Translations under genes and position numbers: made by a program
Source of the DNA: Chloroflexaceae bacterium UBA1466
GTDB lineage: Bacteria > Chloroflexota > Chloroflexia > Chloroflexales > Chloroflexaceae
DNA: 10,576 bases
NCBI GenBank assembly: GCA_002325605.1
Contig: DCSM01000030.1
Coordinates: 10,050 to 20,625, forward strand
Reading direction: 5' to 3'
In this document: one piece after another, positions 5,011-10,576 of the stretch
Numbering within the stretch: position 1 is the stretch's first letter
How the letters are laid out: each line of letters begins with the position of its first letter
Notes under the pieces: model-generated
Databases searched by the model: none
What the model was told of the DNA's origin: nothing
What the model saw: the letters and a program-made list of their open reading frames with translations, nothing else

Positions 5011-5814
5011 ATGAAAGCTCTCGAAGGCGATCTTAGCGAGTTCCCACTCACCGATATTATTCAACTTGTGGACCTCAGTAAAAAAACTGGGGCTGTCCAT
5101 ATGCACGGCAAACGCGGCTCGCAAACCCTGGAAGGCTGGCTTTATTTTCGGGATGGGAAAATCATCGGAGCCGAATCGCCAGGCCTACCCCCATTGGAAG
5201 CCGTTTATACTTTCTTTACTTTTACTGCAGGCCCCTTTCATTTTGCGGACGGCGTGACCCTGGAACAACCAACCATTACCAGTAGTAACGAAGTCATCAT
5301 TATGGAAGGGATTATGCGCCAGGATGCCTGGGCCGAAGCGGAAAAGCAAGGCCCACCGCTCACGATGGTTCCCCGCCTTGTCCCCAATCCTTCTTCGGGG
5401 ACAACTGAAATCAACCTGGAAGCTGAGGAATGGCGCGTCCTCACGATGGTCAATGGCCGCAATACGATTGACCAAATTGCCCAGCGCAGTGGGTTGGGGG
5501 AATATCGCACGCGGGAAATTATTGCCGAACTGCTGGCCAATGGTCTCATCGAAGACCGCGATTCTTATTCCGTCGAGACCATTATTCCCGAACTTGAACG
5601 CATTGCGACCAATAACCTGGGAGCCAATGCCACGGTTTTGCTCGAAAATTCTTATAGTCGCGCTAATATCAGTGACCCAGCTAGTGCTACCGCGCAACAA
5701 ATTTTAAGTGCAATTGATTATTTTGAACAAGCTATTGCATCGCTGGTGGAGCCAGCCCGCGCCCGCAAAGTCTTGAAAGAGATGCGCTCGCGGGCCCAGG
5801 GTCTTGTCAATTAA
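5011..5814 (+). CDS. DUF4388 (PATAN) domain protein with winged-helix-like middle, MglA partner candidate
   Basis: Protein of 267 residues with no membrane segments. Residues about 1-105 form a DUF4388/PATAN domain: the opening LEGDLSEFPLTDIIQLVDLSKKTGAV, the strand-turn GWLYFRDGKIIGAE, and a C-terminal part containing FHFADG. Residues about 136-185 look like a winged helix (EEWRVLTMVNGRNTIDQIAQ then LGEYRTREIIAELLANGLI). The rest (191-267) is helical and not assigned to a family. In cyanobacteria PATAN regulators bind type IV pilus motor proteins, and in other phyla DUF4388 proteins are often found with MglA and Roadblock genes; this is background knowledge, not visible here. The 3-nt gap after mglA and shared strand support a joint operon and a role as MglA effector or adaptor. 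The middle domain may bind protein rather than DNA. Confidence 0.92.
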   Translation: MKALEGDLSEFPLTDIIQLVDLSKKTGAVHMHGKRGSQTLEGWLYFRDGKIIGAESPGLPPLEAVYTFFTFTAGPFHFADGVTLEQPTITSSNEVIIMEGIMRQDAWAEAEKQGPPLTMVPRLVPNPSSGTTEINLEAEEWRVLTMVNGRNTIDQIAQRSGLGEYRTREIIAELLANGLIEDRDSYSVETIIPELERIATNNLGANATVLLENSYSRANISDPASATAQQILSAIDYFEQAIASLVEPARARKVLKEMRSRAQGLVN

Positions 5815-5842
5815 GCCCAAACCAGAGGTTACAACTTAAATC

Positions 5843-7360
5843 ATGCGTCTACTTATCAGTGTCTGGGATAAGCAGGGAATCGTGGCTTTTGCCCGCTCGC
5901 TGGCTGCTTTGAACCTTGAGATTATCTCCACAGGCAATACGCAACGCCTCCTCACCGCTGAAGGCATCCCCTCCCAATCTGTCGATACCATTACGGGCTT
6001 TCCAGAGATTTTAGATGGGCGCGTCAAGACTCTCCATCCCGCCATTCATGGCGGGATTCTTGCGCGCCGAGATCGCCAAAGTCATTTGACTCAATTGGCC
6101 GAACATGGCATTGTTCCCATTGATCTGGTGGTGGTTAATCTTTATCCGTTCAGCGAAACCATTGCCAAACCTGATATTTCGCTGGAGGAAGCGCTCGAAA
6201 ACATTGATATTGGGGGTGTAGCCTTGCTGCGAGCAGCGGCAAAGAACTTTCCTCACGTCATTACGCTAGTTGATCCTGCGGATTATGCGCCTGTTTTGGC
6301 CGCTTTGCAGCAGGGCGAAGTTTCCATGGAGTTGCGGAAACACTTAGCAGCCAAAGCTTTTGCTCATACCGCAGCTTATGATACCGCGATTGCCGCCTAT
6401 TTAACCGAAGAAGCATTCCCGCAAACCTTGCCAATGGCTTGGGCGCACAGCCAAGAGTTGCGGTATGGCGAAAATCCCCATCAAAAAGCCGTGCTTTATG
6501 GGCGATTCAACTCTTATTTTGCTCAATTGCATGGCAAAGATTTGTCTTATACCAACATTCTTGATCTGGTGGCAGCCCAAGAATTGATCGAAGAATTCCC
6601 GCTTCAGGAAGGCATTGCCCTTGCTATCATTAAACATACTAATCCGTGTGGGGTAGCAACGGGAAAAACAACGGTTGAAGCTTGGAAAAAGGCTTTCGCA
6701 ACGGATACCGCTTCAGCTTTTGGGGGGATTATTGCGATCAACACAGTTTGTGATCTTGAATTGGCGCAGGAAATTGATGAAATCTTTACTGAGATCATCA
6801 TTGCCCCTGATTTTGGGCCTGCGGCCTTAGAGCTTTTGGCCAAAAAGAAGAATCGGCGGTTGATCAAAGTGCTAAAACCTGTTACTGAAGCAGGGGTTAA
6901 ATTGTTGCACAGTATTCCAGGTGGAGTTTTAGTCCAAGATGCTGATCGAGCTACTTTAGCCGCCGAACAGCGGAAAGTCGTTACGAAGCGGGCCCCAACG
7001 GAGGCTGAAACCCAAGCGTTAGAATTTGCTTGGCGGGTGGCGAAACATGTCAAATCCAATGCGATTATCTATGCTACTGTAGATCGGACTTTAGGCATTG
7101 GGGCGGGGCAAATGAGTCGCGTCGACAGTTCCCGTTTAGCAGTCCTCAAAGCTCAAGATATGGGGCTTTCGCTGGCTGGCTCGGTAGTCGCCAGTGATGC
7201 CATGTTTCCCTTTGCTGACGGGCTGGAAGCTGCTTTGCAGGCTGGGGCAACGGCGGTTATTCAACCTGGCGGTTCAGTGCGGGATGCCGAAGTTATTACG
7301 GCAGCCGACAAAGCTGAAGCCGCGATGCTTTTCACGGCCCAGCGTCATTTTCGGCATTAA
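5843..7360 (+). CDS. purH: Bifunctional AICAR transformylase / IMP cyclohydrolase
   Basis: Catalyses the last two steps of purine synthesis: formyl transfer from 10-formyl-THF to AICAR, then ring closure to IMP. The 505 residues match the usual length. IMP cyclohydrolase domain (about 1-195): DGRVKTLHP with K62, VNLYPF with Y101, ENIDIGG with D122, and AAAKN with K134, which correspond to the known active-site Lys, Tyr, Asp and Lys. Transformylase domain (about 200-505): LRYGENPHQ, KHTNPCG (264-270) with the catalytic Lys264-His265, SAFGGIIAIN, VKSNAI, GAGQMSR, SDAMFPFADG, and the conserved terminus RHFRH. One small oddity is Trp8 in LISVWDK, where many family members have Ser. It starts 28 nt after the DUF4388 gene behind a weak AGAGG, so it may share the transcript. 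hisIE follows. Confidence 0.98.
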   Translation: MRLLISVWDKQGIVAFARSLAALNLEIISTGNTQRLLTAEGIPSQSVDTITGFPEILDGRVKTLHPAIHGGILARRDRQSHLTQLAEHGIVPIDLVVVNLYPFSETIAKPDISLEEALENIDIGGVALLRAAAKNFPHVITLVDPADYAPVLAALQQGEVSMELRKHLAAKAFAHTAAYDTAIAAYLTEEAFPQTLPMAWAHSQELRYGENPHQKAVLYGRFNSYFAQLHGKDLSYTNILDLVAAQELIEEFPLQEGIALAIIKHTNPCGVATGKTTVEAWKKAFATDTASAFGGIIAINTVCDLELAQEIDEIFTEIIIAPDFGPAALELLAKKKNRRLIKVLKPVTEAGVKLLHSIPGGVLVQDADRATLAAEQRKVVTKRAPTEAETQALEFAWRVAKHVKSNAIIYATVDRTLGIGAGQMSRVDSSRLAVLKAQDMGLSLAGSVVASDAMFPFADGLEAALQAGATAVIQPGGSVRDAEVITAADKAEAAMLFTAQRHFRH

Positions 7361-7407
7361 ACAAATTGCTTCTAGGGTCGTTTTCGGCAGTAAAGGGCGA
7401 AGCTACC

Positions 7408-8070
7408 ATGCTAAACTTCGATAGTAATGGGCTTATTCCTGCAATTATTCAACATGCTCGCAGTGGGGAAGTCTTAATGTTGGGCTATATGGATGCCGAA
7501 GCTTTGCAAAAAACTCAGGAAGGGGGCCTCGTAACCTTTTGGAGTCGGAGTCAAAAAGCTTTGTGGACAAAGGGCGAGACCAGTGGCCACTATTTACAAC
7601 TAATTGAAATTCGGCAGGATTGTGATAGTGACGCGCTTCTGGTTTTGGTTGAACCCATCGGCCCCACTTGTCATACTGGTGAGCCAAGCTGCTTCCATCG
7701 CAAGCTAGACGGCGAAATGGTTACGGTACGGGTTCCCAGTTTAACTATCCTTTCTCAACTTTCAGACACAATTCACACTCGTGGAGATAACCCAACTTCT
7801 GGCTCGTATACTTTTCGGTTATTGCAAGGTGGTGTAGACCGCATTGGCAAAAAGATTGGGGAAGAAGCGGCGGAAGTTATTATCGCGGCCAAAAATCGCT
7901 CCGTCACGGAGGTAGTCTATGAAATGGCTGATCTTTGCTATCACAGTCTCGTTTTGCTAGAGGAGCAAGGGGTTCCCATTGAAGCGGTTTGGGCTGAATT
8001 GCAACGACGGGCTATGCCTGCTCCTCAAAAAGCAGTAACTAAAGGCCCCCTAACTACAGATCTTGAATAA
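7408..8070 (+). CDS. hisI: Bifunctional phosphoribosyl-AMP cyclohydrolase / phosphoribosyl-ATP pyrophosphatase
   Basis: HisIE fusion of 220 residues, steps 2 and 3 of histidine synthesis. The N-terminal cyclohydrolase (HisI) shows LMLGYMDAEAL (23-33), FWSRSQKALWTKGETSGH (44-61), the metal-binding DCDSD (71-75), and the zinc cysteines C88 and C95 in CHTGEPSC. The C-terminal pyrophosphohydrolase (HisE) shows GSYTFRLL (132-139), KKIGEEAAEV (148-157) and YEMADLCYH (171-179), which carry the Mg-binding acidic residues. Both halves look complete. The ATG at 7408 is preferred, with AAGGGCGAAG just ahead; an upstream in-frame TTG (7366) would add 14 untypical residues. It follows purH by 47 nt. Histidine synthesis releases AICAR, the PurH substrate, so the pairing makes metabolic sense. 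No other his gene is in the window. Confidence 0.96.
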   Translation: MLNFDSNGLIPAIIQHARSGEVLMLGYMDAEALQKTQEGGLVTFWSRSQKALWTKGETSGHYLQLIEIRQDCDSDALLVLVEPIGPTCHTGEPSCFHRKLDGEMVTVRVPSLTILSQLSDTIHTRGDNPTSGSYTFRLLQGGVDRIGKKIGEEAAEVIIAAKNRSVTEVVYEMADLCYHSLVLLEEQGVPIEAVWAELQRRAMPAPQKAVTKGPLTTDLE

Positions 8071-8154
8071 GATTGTGAGCTTCGAGCAGATTGAAGCAGA
8101 GGAAATTCACAGATCAAGAGTACCCATTTTTGAAAACATAGAAAGTAGCAGGGT

Positions 8155-9255
8155 ATGCTCACTCAAAATGGGGTATCTAAGTTAGCCCTAACCGATTTTT
8201 CCTGGTTTCAATATGCTACCGATGCCATTCTTCTGCTTGAGCAGTCGAGTCAAACCATCTGTAATGCTAATCCTGCGGCGGAACGGCTTACGGGCTATAG
8301 CCAAAGGTCATTACTGCAAACCAATTTACAAGCCCTTTTTCCTGAAGGCCCAAAGCCCAAATGTTTGCTCCTGACAAAAGCTGGCCAGGGGCTTGCCGTT
8401 TCGATTAGTTTTAGCTCGATTCCCAACAATGATCAACCCCTGACTTTGCTAATTATCCGCGATCTTACAGGTCACGAAGAAGTTGCTCAACAAATAATTC
8501 AGAGCGAAAAGTTAGCCGCCGTTGGGCGGCTTGCGGCTTCGATTGCTCATCACATCAATAATCCCCTCCAAGCCATTCATAATTCGCTGCATTTGCTGAT
8601 CAATCACTCTTTAGACGAAGAAAAGCACGAACGTTATCTCACTTTAGCCCAAGATGAGGTCGAATATCTCATTAGCGTTGTGCAGCGCATGCTCGAGTTA
8701 TATCGCCCTTCCCGCGAAGGGATGCGGCCAACCAATTTGCACGAGCTGCTGGCGGGCGTTTTGGTCTTGGTCGAACAGCAGCTGCAAGATAACAAGGTTC
8801 AAGCTGTTTGTGCTTGGGAACCTGATCTCCCCCTTGTTTTTGCGATTGGCAGTCATCTCAAGCAAGTTTGTCTCCATTTAGTCTTTAATGCGCTGGAAGC
8901 GATGCCTAACGGGGGCACATTAACGATCACAACCTATTTGGCAACGACCCAAACCTGCTCTACCGATTTGCTTAATCCTGCGGCCTGTGTAATCTCTGCT
9001 CCCAAAGCTGCTTTACTCTGCCGCCATGGGCAAAAAGCAAGGGTTGTTGTGGAGTTTAAAGATACTGGCGAGGGGATTTCACCCGAAGAGTTGGGCAAAA
9101 TCTTTGAACCCTTCTATACCACCCGTGGGATGAGTACAGGTTTGGGGTTGGCGACGAGCTACAGTATTGTAGAAATTCACGATGGGGAACTGACGGTGAG
9201 CAGCACCGTGGGTGAGGGGACACTTGTGCGGGTCGCGCTGCCTGTGGCGGAGTAG
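8155..9255 (+). CDS. Soluble PAS-domain histidine kinase, NtrB-like
   Basis: Sensor kinase of 366 residues without membrane segments. A PAS domain (about 14-105; FQYATDAILLLEQSSQTICNA) precedes a HisKA domain (about 115-185) whose H-box reads SIAHHINNPLQAIHN with phospho-acceptor His132, then HATPase_c (about 233-364): HLVFNALEA with N245, G1 DTGEGI (303-308), F-box FEPFYTT (317-323), and G2 STGLGLA (327-333). Two departures are visible. The residue after the acceptor His is His133 instead of the usual Glu or Asp, and the first Asn of the N-box is replaced by His241. A Cys-containing insert (about 261-295; C268, C278, C289) sits between the N-box and G1. It begins 84 nt after hisIE with no convincing promoter, so read-through is possible. 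No response regulator is adjacent. It is clearly a member of the family; whether it is active is less sure. Confidence 0.93.
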   Translation: MLTQNGVSKLALTDFSWFQYATDAILLLEQSSQTICNANPAAERLTGYSQRSLLQTNLQALFPEGPKPKCLLLTKAGQGLAVSISFSSIPNNDQPLTLLIIRDLTGHEEVAQQIIQSEKLAAVGRLAASIAHHINNPLQAIHNSLHLLINHSLDEEKHERYLTLAQDEVEYLISVVQRMLELYRPSREGMRPTNLHELLAGVLVLVEQQLQDNKVQAVCAWEPDLPLVFAIGSHLKQVCLHLVFNALEAMPNGGTLTITTYLATTQTCSTDLLNPAACVISAPKAALLCRHGQKARVVVEFKDTGEGISPEELGKIFEPFYTTRGMSTGLGLATSYSIVEIHDGELTVSSTVGEGTLVRVALPVAE

Positions 9256-9286
9256 AAATCAGGCTTTTGCAAAGGGGAAGGGGAAA

Positions 9287-9326
9287 GGTCTCCTGTTCCC
9301 TGAGACAAGCGCAGGGAACGGGGATC
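9287..9326. terminator. Strong stem-loop at the convergent junction
   Basis: GTTCCCTG (9295-9302) pairs perfectly with CAGGGAAC (9312-9319) around a 9-nt loop, and pairing extends outward with two G-U pairs and a bulge to about 9287/9326. It lies between the plus-strand kinase (stop 9255) and the minus-strand small ORF (stop 9343). No T-run follows on either strand. It may be a bidirectional transcript end or an RNA-stabilising hairpin; a textbook intrinsic terminator it is not. Confidence 0.55.
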
Positions 9327-9342
9327 GCTGGTTTCGGCAAGC

Positions 9343-9423
9343 TCAACTGTTCTTTGAGTCTTGTGAATTACCCCGTATACCGTCCGCTCTTCTACCAGCC
9401 TTAATCATTGTCTTAGTTTTCAT
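9343..9423 (-). CDS. Possible 26-residue peptide gene with near-perfect ribosome site
   Basis: A short minus-strand ORF starts at the ATG on 9423-9421 and ends at TGA (9345-9343). The peptide starts MKTKTMIKAGRR and ends NSQDSKNS; it is basic at the N-terminus, polar, free of Cys and Trp, and has no hydrophobic signal segment. The main support is translational: AGAAAGGAGGTGA (9444-9432), a 13-nt complement to the usual bacterial 16S 3' tail, ends 8 nt before the ATG. No other gene in the window has such a site. It lies 33 nt behind the ABC transporter gene on the same strand and is followed by a strong hairpin, so an operon of transporter, peptide and transcript end is plausible. It could be a secreted or modified peptide, a regulatory leader-type ORF, or not a gene. 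No homology is recognised. Confidence 0.5.
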   Translation of the reverse strand: MKTKTMIKAGRRADGIRGNSQDSKNS

Positions 9424-9431
9424 GGGAATTT

Positions 9432-9444
9432 TCACCTCCTTTCT
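9432..9444 (-). promoter_or_regulatory. Very strong Shine-Dalgarno sequence for the small ORF
   Basis: On the minus strand AGAAAGGAGGTGA is complementary to the 13-nt tail TCACCTCCTTTCT found at many 16S rRNA 3' ends. The GGAGG core (9439-9435) is 11 nt from the ATG at 9423. A sequence this complete is rarely accidental in a 200-bp gap and argues that the downstream ORF is translated. Confidence 0.7.
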
Positions 9445-9456
9445 TATATTCTAAGT

Positions 9457-10576
9457 CTAGGGATGGGCAATTACGAGCAAAGTTGGGGCCCTTTCTAACA
9501 CGCATTGAAGGGCCAATTGGAGATTTTCGGGGTCAAGGGCGGCGAAACTCTCATCTAGCACAATCAGATCGGCTTTTTGCAAGAGGGCCCGTGCAATAAA
9601 GAGCCGACTTCGCTCACCATGCGAAAGTTGCCAGCCACTTTCCCCGACCATCTGTTGTAAGCCCGCAGGCATCCGCTTTAATAAGTCCCCTAAACGCAAT
9701 TCTTGGCAGATGGTTTCCGCTTCCGCAAGGTCTTCCTTAGATGGCGGCCATTGTCGCCCCATTAAGAGATTAAAAGCAAAGGTCTCCGTGAAAACGTGGT
9801 TTTCGTGAAATTGGGGCGCGGAGACCACGCGGCGTTGCCACTCTTCGCGGCCAAGCGTTTGCTGGTCAAAACCCCAGAGCAGCAACAAACCCGCTTGCGG
9901 GGTGCGAAGGCCTGTCAAGAGCGCGGCCAGGGTTGACTTCCCGCCCCCCGAAGGCCCCTCTAAGAGTAACCGATCCCCCTTCTGAATCTGGAGCCGACAA
10001 CCTTGTAACACCGGCTGCGGGCGTTGGGCATAGCGAAAAGCCAAGTCTCTGGCTACCAAAACTGCTAATTTAGCGGCTTCGGGCCCCTGCCCATAATTAG
10101 GCGCAAGGTTTATCCCCTGGGCTCCTTCTGGAGGCCGAGTCGCGGCTTGGTTAAGCGGCGCAATTTGATCCCAAGCCACCAGCAGTTTGACGATACTTTG
10201 AGCCCCCGTTATAAGGTTGTTCAGGGCTTGGGAAGCCAGAAAGATGCCCCCCAAGCTAAAGGCCAATTCTTCAGCCGTTGCGGAAGCAAAGACCAGGCTG
10301 GGGGCAATTCCGGCCATCCCTATGCTTAACCAACCCTGGGGCATCACGGCCTGAAGTTGCAACGCCACCCGATCTACTAACTCCGAAAGCTTCAAGTTTT
10401 GGGCAACTTGCTGATCTTCTGCGTCATGCCAATGGGCCTGATCCTCCTGGGCCAGGCGCGTCCGATGCCCACTCATTCGTTCCACCAGGTCGTTAGTCAT
10501 TTCGCGGAAGGCCTGGGTCCAAGCTTTTTTGGAGCTAAGATAAGGCCAACAAAGGAGCAAAGTGAGGAAGACCCAA
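9457..10576 (-). CDS. Exporter-type ABC transporter, permease end plus ATPase domain, cut by right edge
   Basis: The reading frame is open to the right edge, so the N-terminal part of the membrane domain is missing. The visible 372 codons begin with a hydrophobic stretch (WVFLTLLLCWPYL), then a cytoplasmic helix, two further hydrophobic segments, and a complete ATPase domain. Numbered from the edge: Walker A GPSGGGKST (207-215), Q-loop APQFHENHVF around Q255, signature LSHGE (317-321) in place of LSGGQ, Walker B LIVLDES (337-343), D-loop ALD, and H-loop His371 in VIAHP. The protein ends directly after the H-loop, without the usual 30-50 extra residues. This is a type-IV (exporter) half transporter, probably pairing with another half encoded beyond the edge. 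The substrate is unknown; peptide export is suggested only by the tiny ORF behind it. CydC-like thiol export is an alternative. Confidence 0.93.
   Translation of the reverse strand, partial: WVFLTLLLCWPYLSSKKAWTQAFREMTNDLVERMSGHRTRLAQEDQAHWHDAEDQQVAQNLKLSELVDRVALQLQAVMPQGWLSIGMAGIAPSLVFASATAEELAFSLGGIFLASQALNNLITGAQSIVKLLVAWDQIAPLNQAATRPPEGAQGINLAPNYGQGPEAAKLAVLVARDLAFRYAQRPQPVLQGCRLQIQKGDRLLLEGPSGGGKSTLAALLTGLRTPQAGLLLLWGFDQQTLGREEWQRRVVSAPQFHENHVFTETFAFNLLMGRQWPPSKEDLAEAETICQELRLGDLLKRMPAGLQQMVGESGWQLSHGERSRLFIARALLQKADLIVLDESFAALDPENLQLALQCVLERAPTLLVIAHP

Noticed and set aside
9343..9423. Small ORF as a lasso-peptide precursor (Gly followed by Asp seven residues later)
   Set aside because: The leader lacks the Thr normally at the penultimate position, the core would be only 12 residues, and no maturation enzyme is visible.
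9428..9444. Plus-strand match to the 3' tail of 16S rRNA
   Set aside because: Only the 13-nt anti-Shine-Dalgarno tail matches and no upstream 16S helix is present. Reading it as a ribosome site on the minus strand explains it better.
9212..9454. Plus-strand 80-codon ORF with a hydrophobic C-terminal end
   Set aside because: It overlaps the kinase 3' end in another frame, has no ribosome site, and its hydrophobic end is the antisense of the small ORF start and its Shine-Dalgarno region.
9457..10576. Assignment of the ABC transporter as cydC
   Set aside because: The overall architecture fits, but the Q-loop stretch, LSHGE signature and abrupt terminus do not identify it, and no cydAB or cydD gene is visible.

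Overview
The window looks like a chromosomal segment of a free-living bacterium. A polarity GTPase cassette (MglB/MglA), soluble GAF/PAS histidine kinases, a fused HisIE, moderate GC (about half by eye) and strong extended -10 promoters would all fit a Chloroflexota-type filamentous or gliding organism. This placement is an inference from gene content and sequence flavour, with no marker gene to prove it. No rRNA, tRNA, CRISPR array, IS element or phage gene was seen.

Layout: (1) Bases 1-2213, minus strand: the 5' part of thioredoxin reductase trxB, cut by the left edge, preceded by a soluble GAF-PAS-HisKA-HATPase sensor kinase. (2) Bases 2214-2558: a divergent control region with a good promoter on each strand and two near-identical direct repeats set 21 bp apart. 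(3) Bases 2559-5814, plus strand: the most distinctive block. It holds a small helix-turn-helix protein with an acidic tail, a stand-alone Roadblock/LC7 protein, a second Roadblock/LC7 protein that matches MglB including its C-terminal helix, the small GTPase MglA, and a DUF4388 (PATAN) protein 3 nt behind mglA. A 23-bp extended -10 promoter occurs twice ahead of mglB, and a GC-rich hairpin lies between mglB and mglA. (4) Bases 5843-8070, plus strand: purH and hisIE, linked through AICAR metabolism. (5) Bases 8155-9255, plus strand: a second soluble PAS histidine kinase with an unusual H-box. (6) Bases 9256-10576: a convergent junction with a strong hairpin, a 26-codon minus-strand ORF carrying a near-perfect Shine-Dalgarno sequence, and the 3' part of an exporter-type ABC transporter cut by the right edge.

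How the parts may work together: MglA is a Ras-like switch that marks cell poles and directs motility machines, and MglB is its Roadblock regulator. The extra Roadblock protein could form a second dimer or a heterodimer, and the PATAN protein is a candidate effector. The HTH protein and the divergent kinase could supply transcriptional or signal input. These partner relations are inferred from gene order. The best leads for something undescribed are the HTH/double-Roadblock/MglA/PATAN cassette and the tiny ORF behind the ABC exporter.
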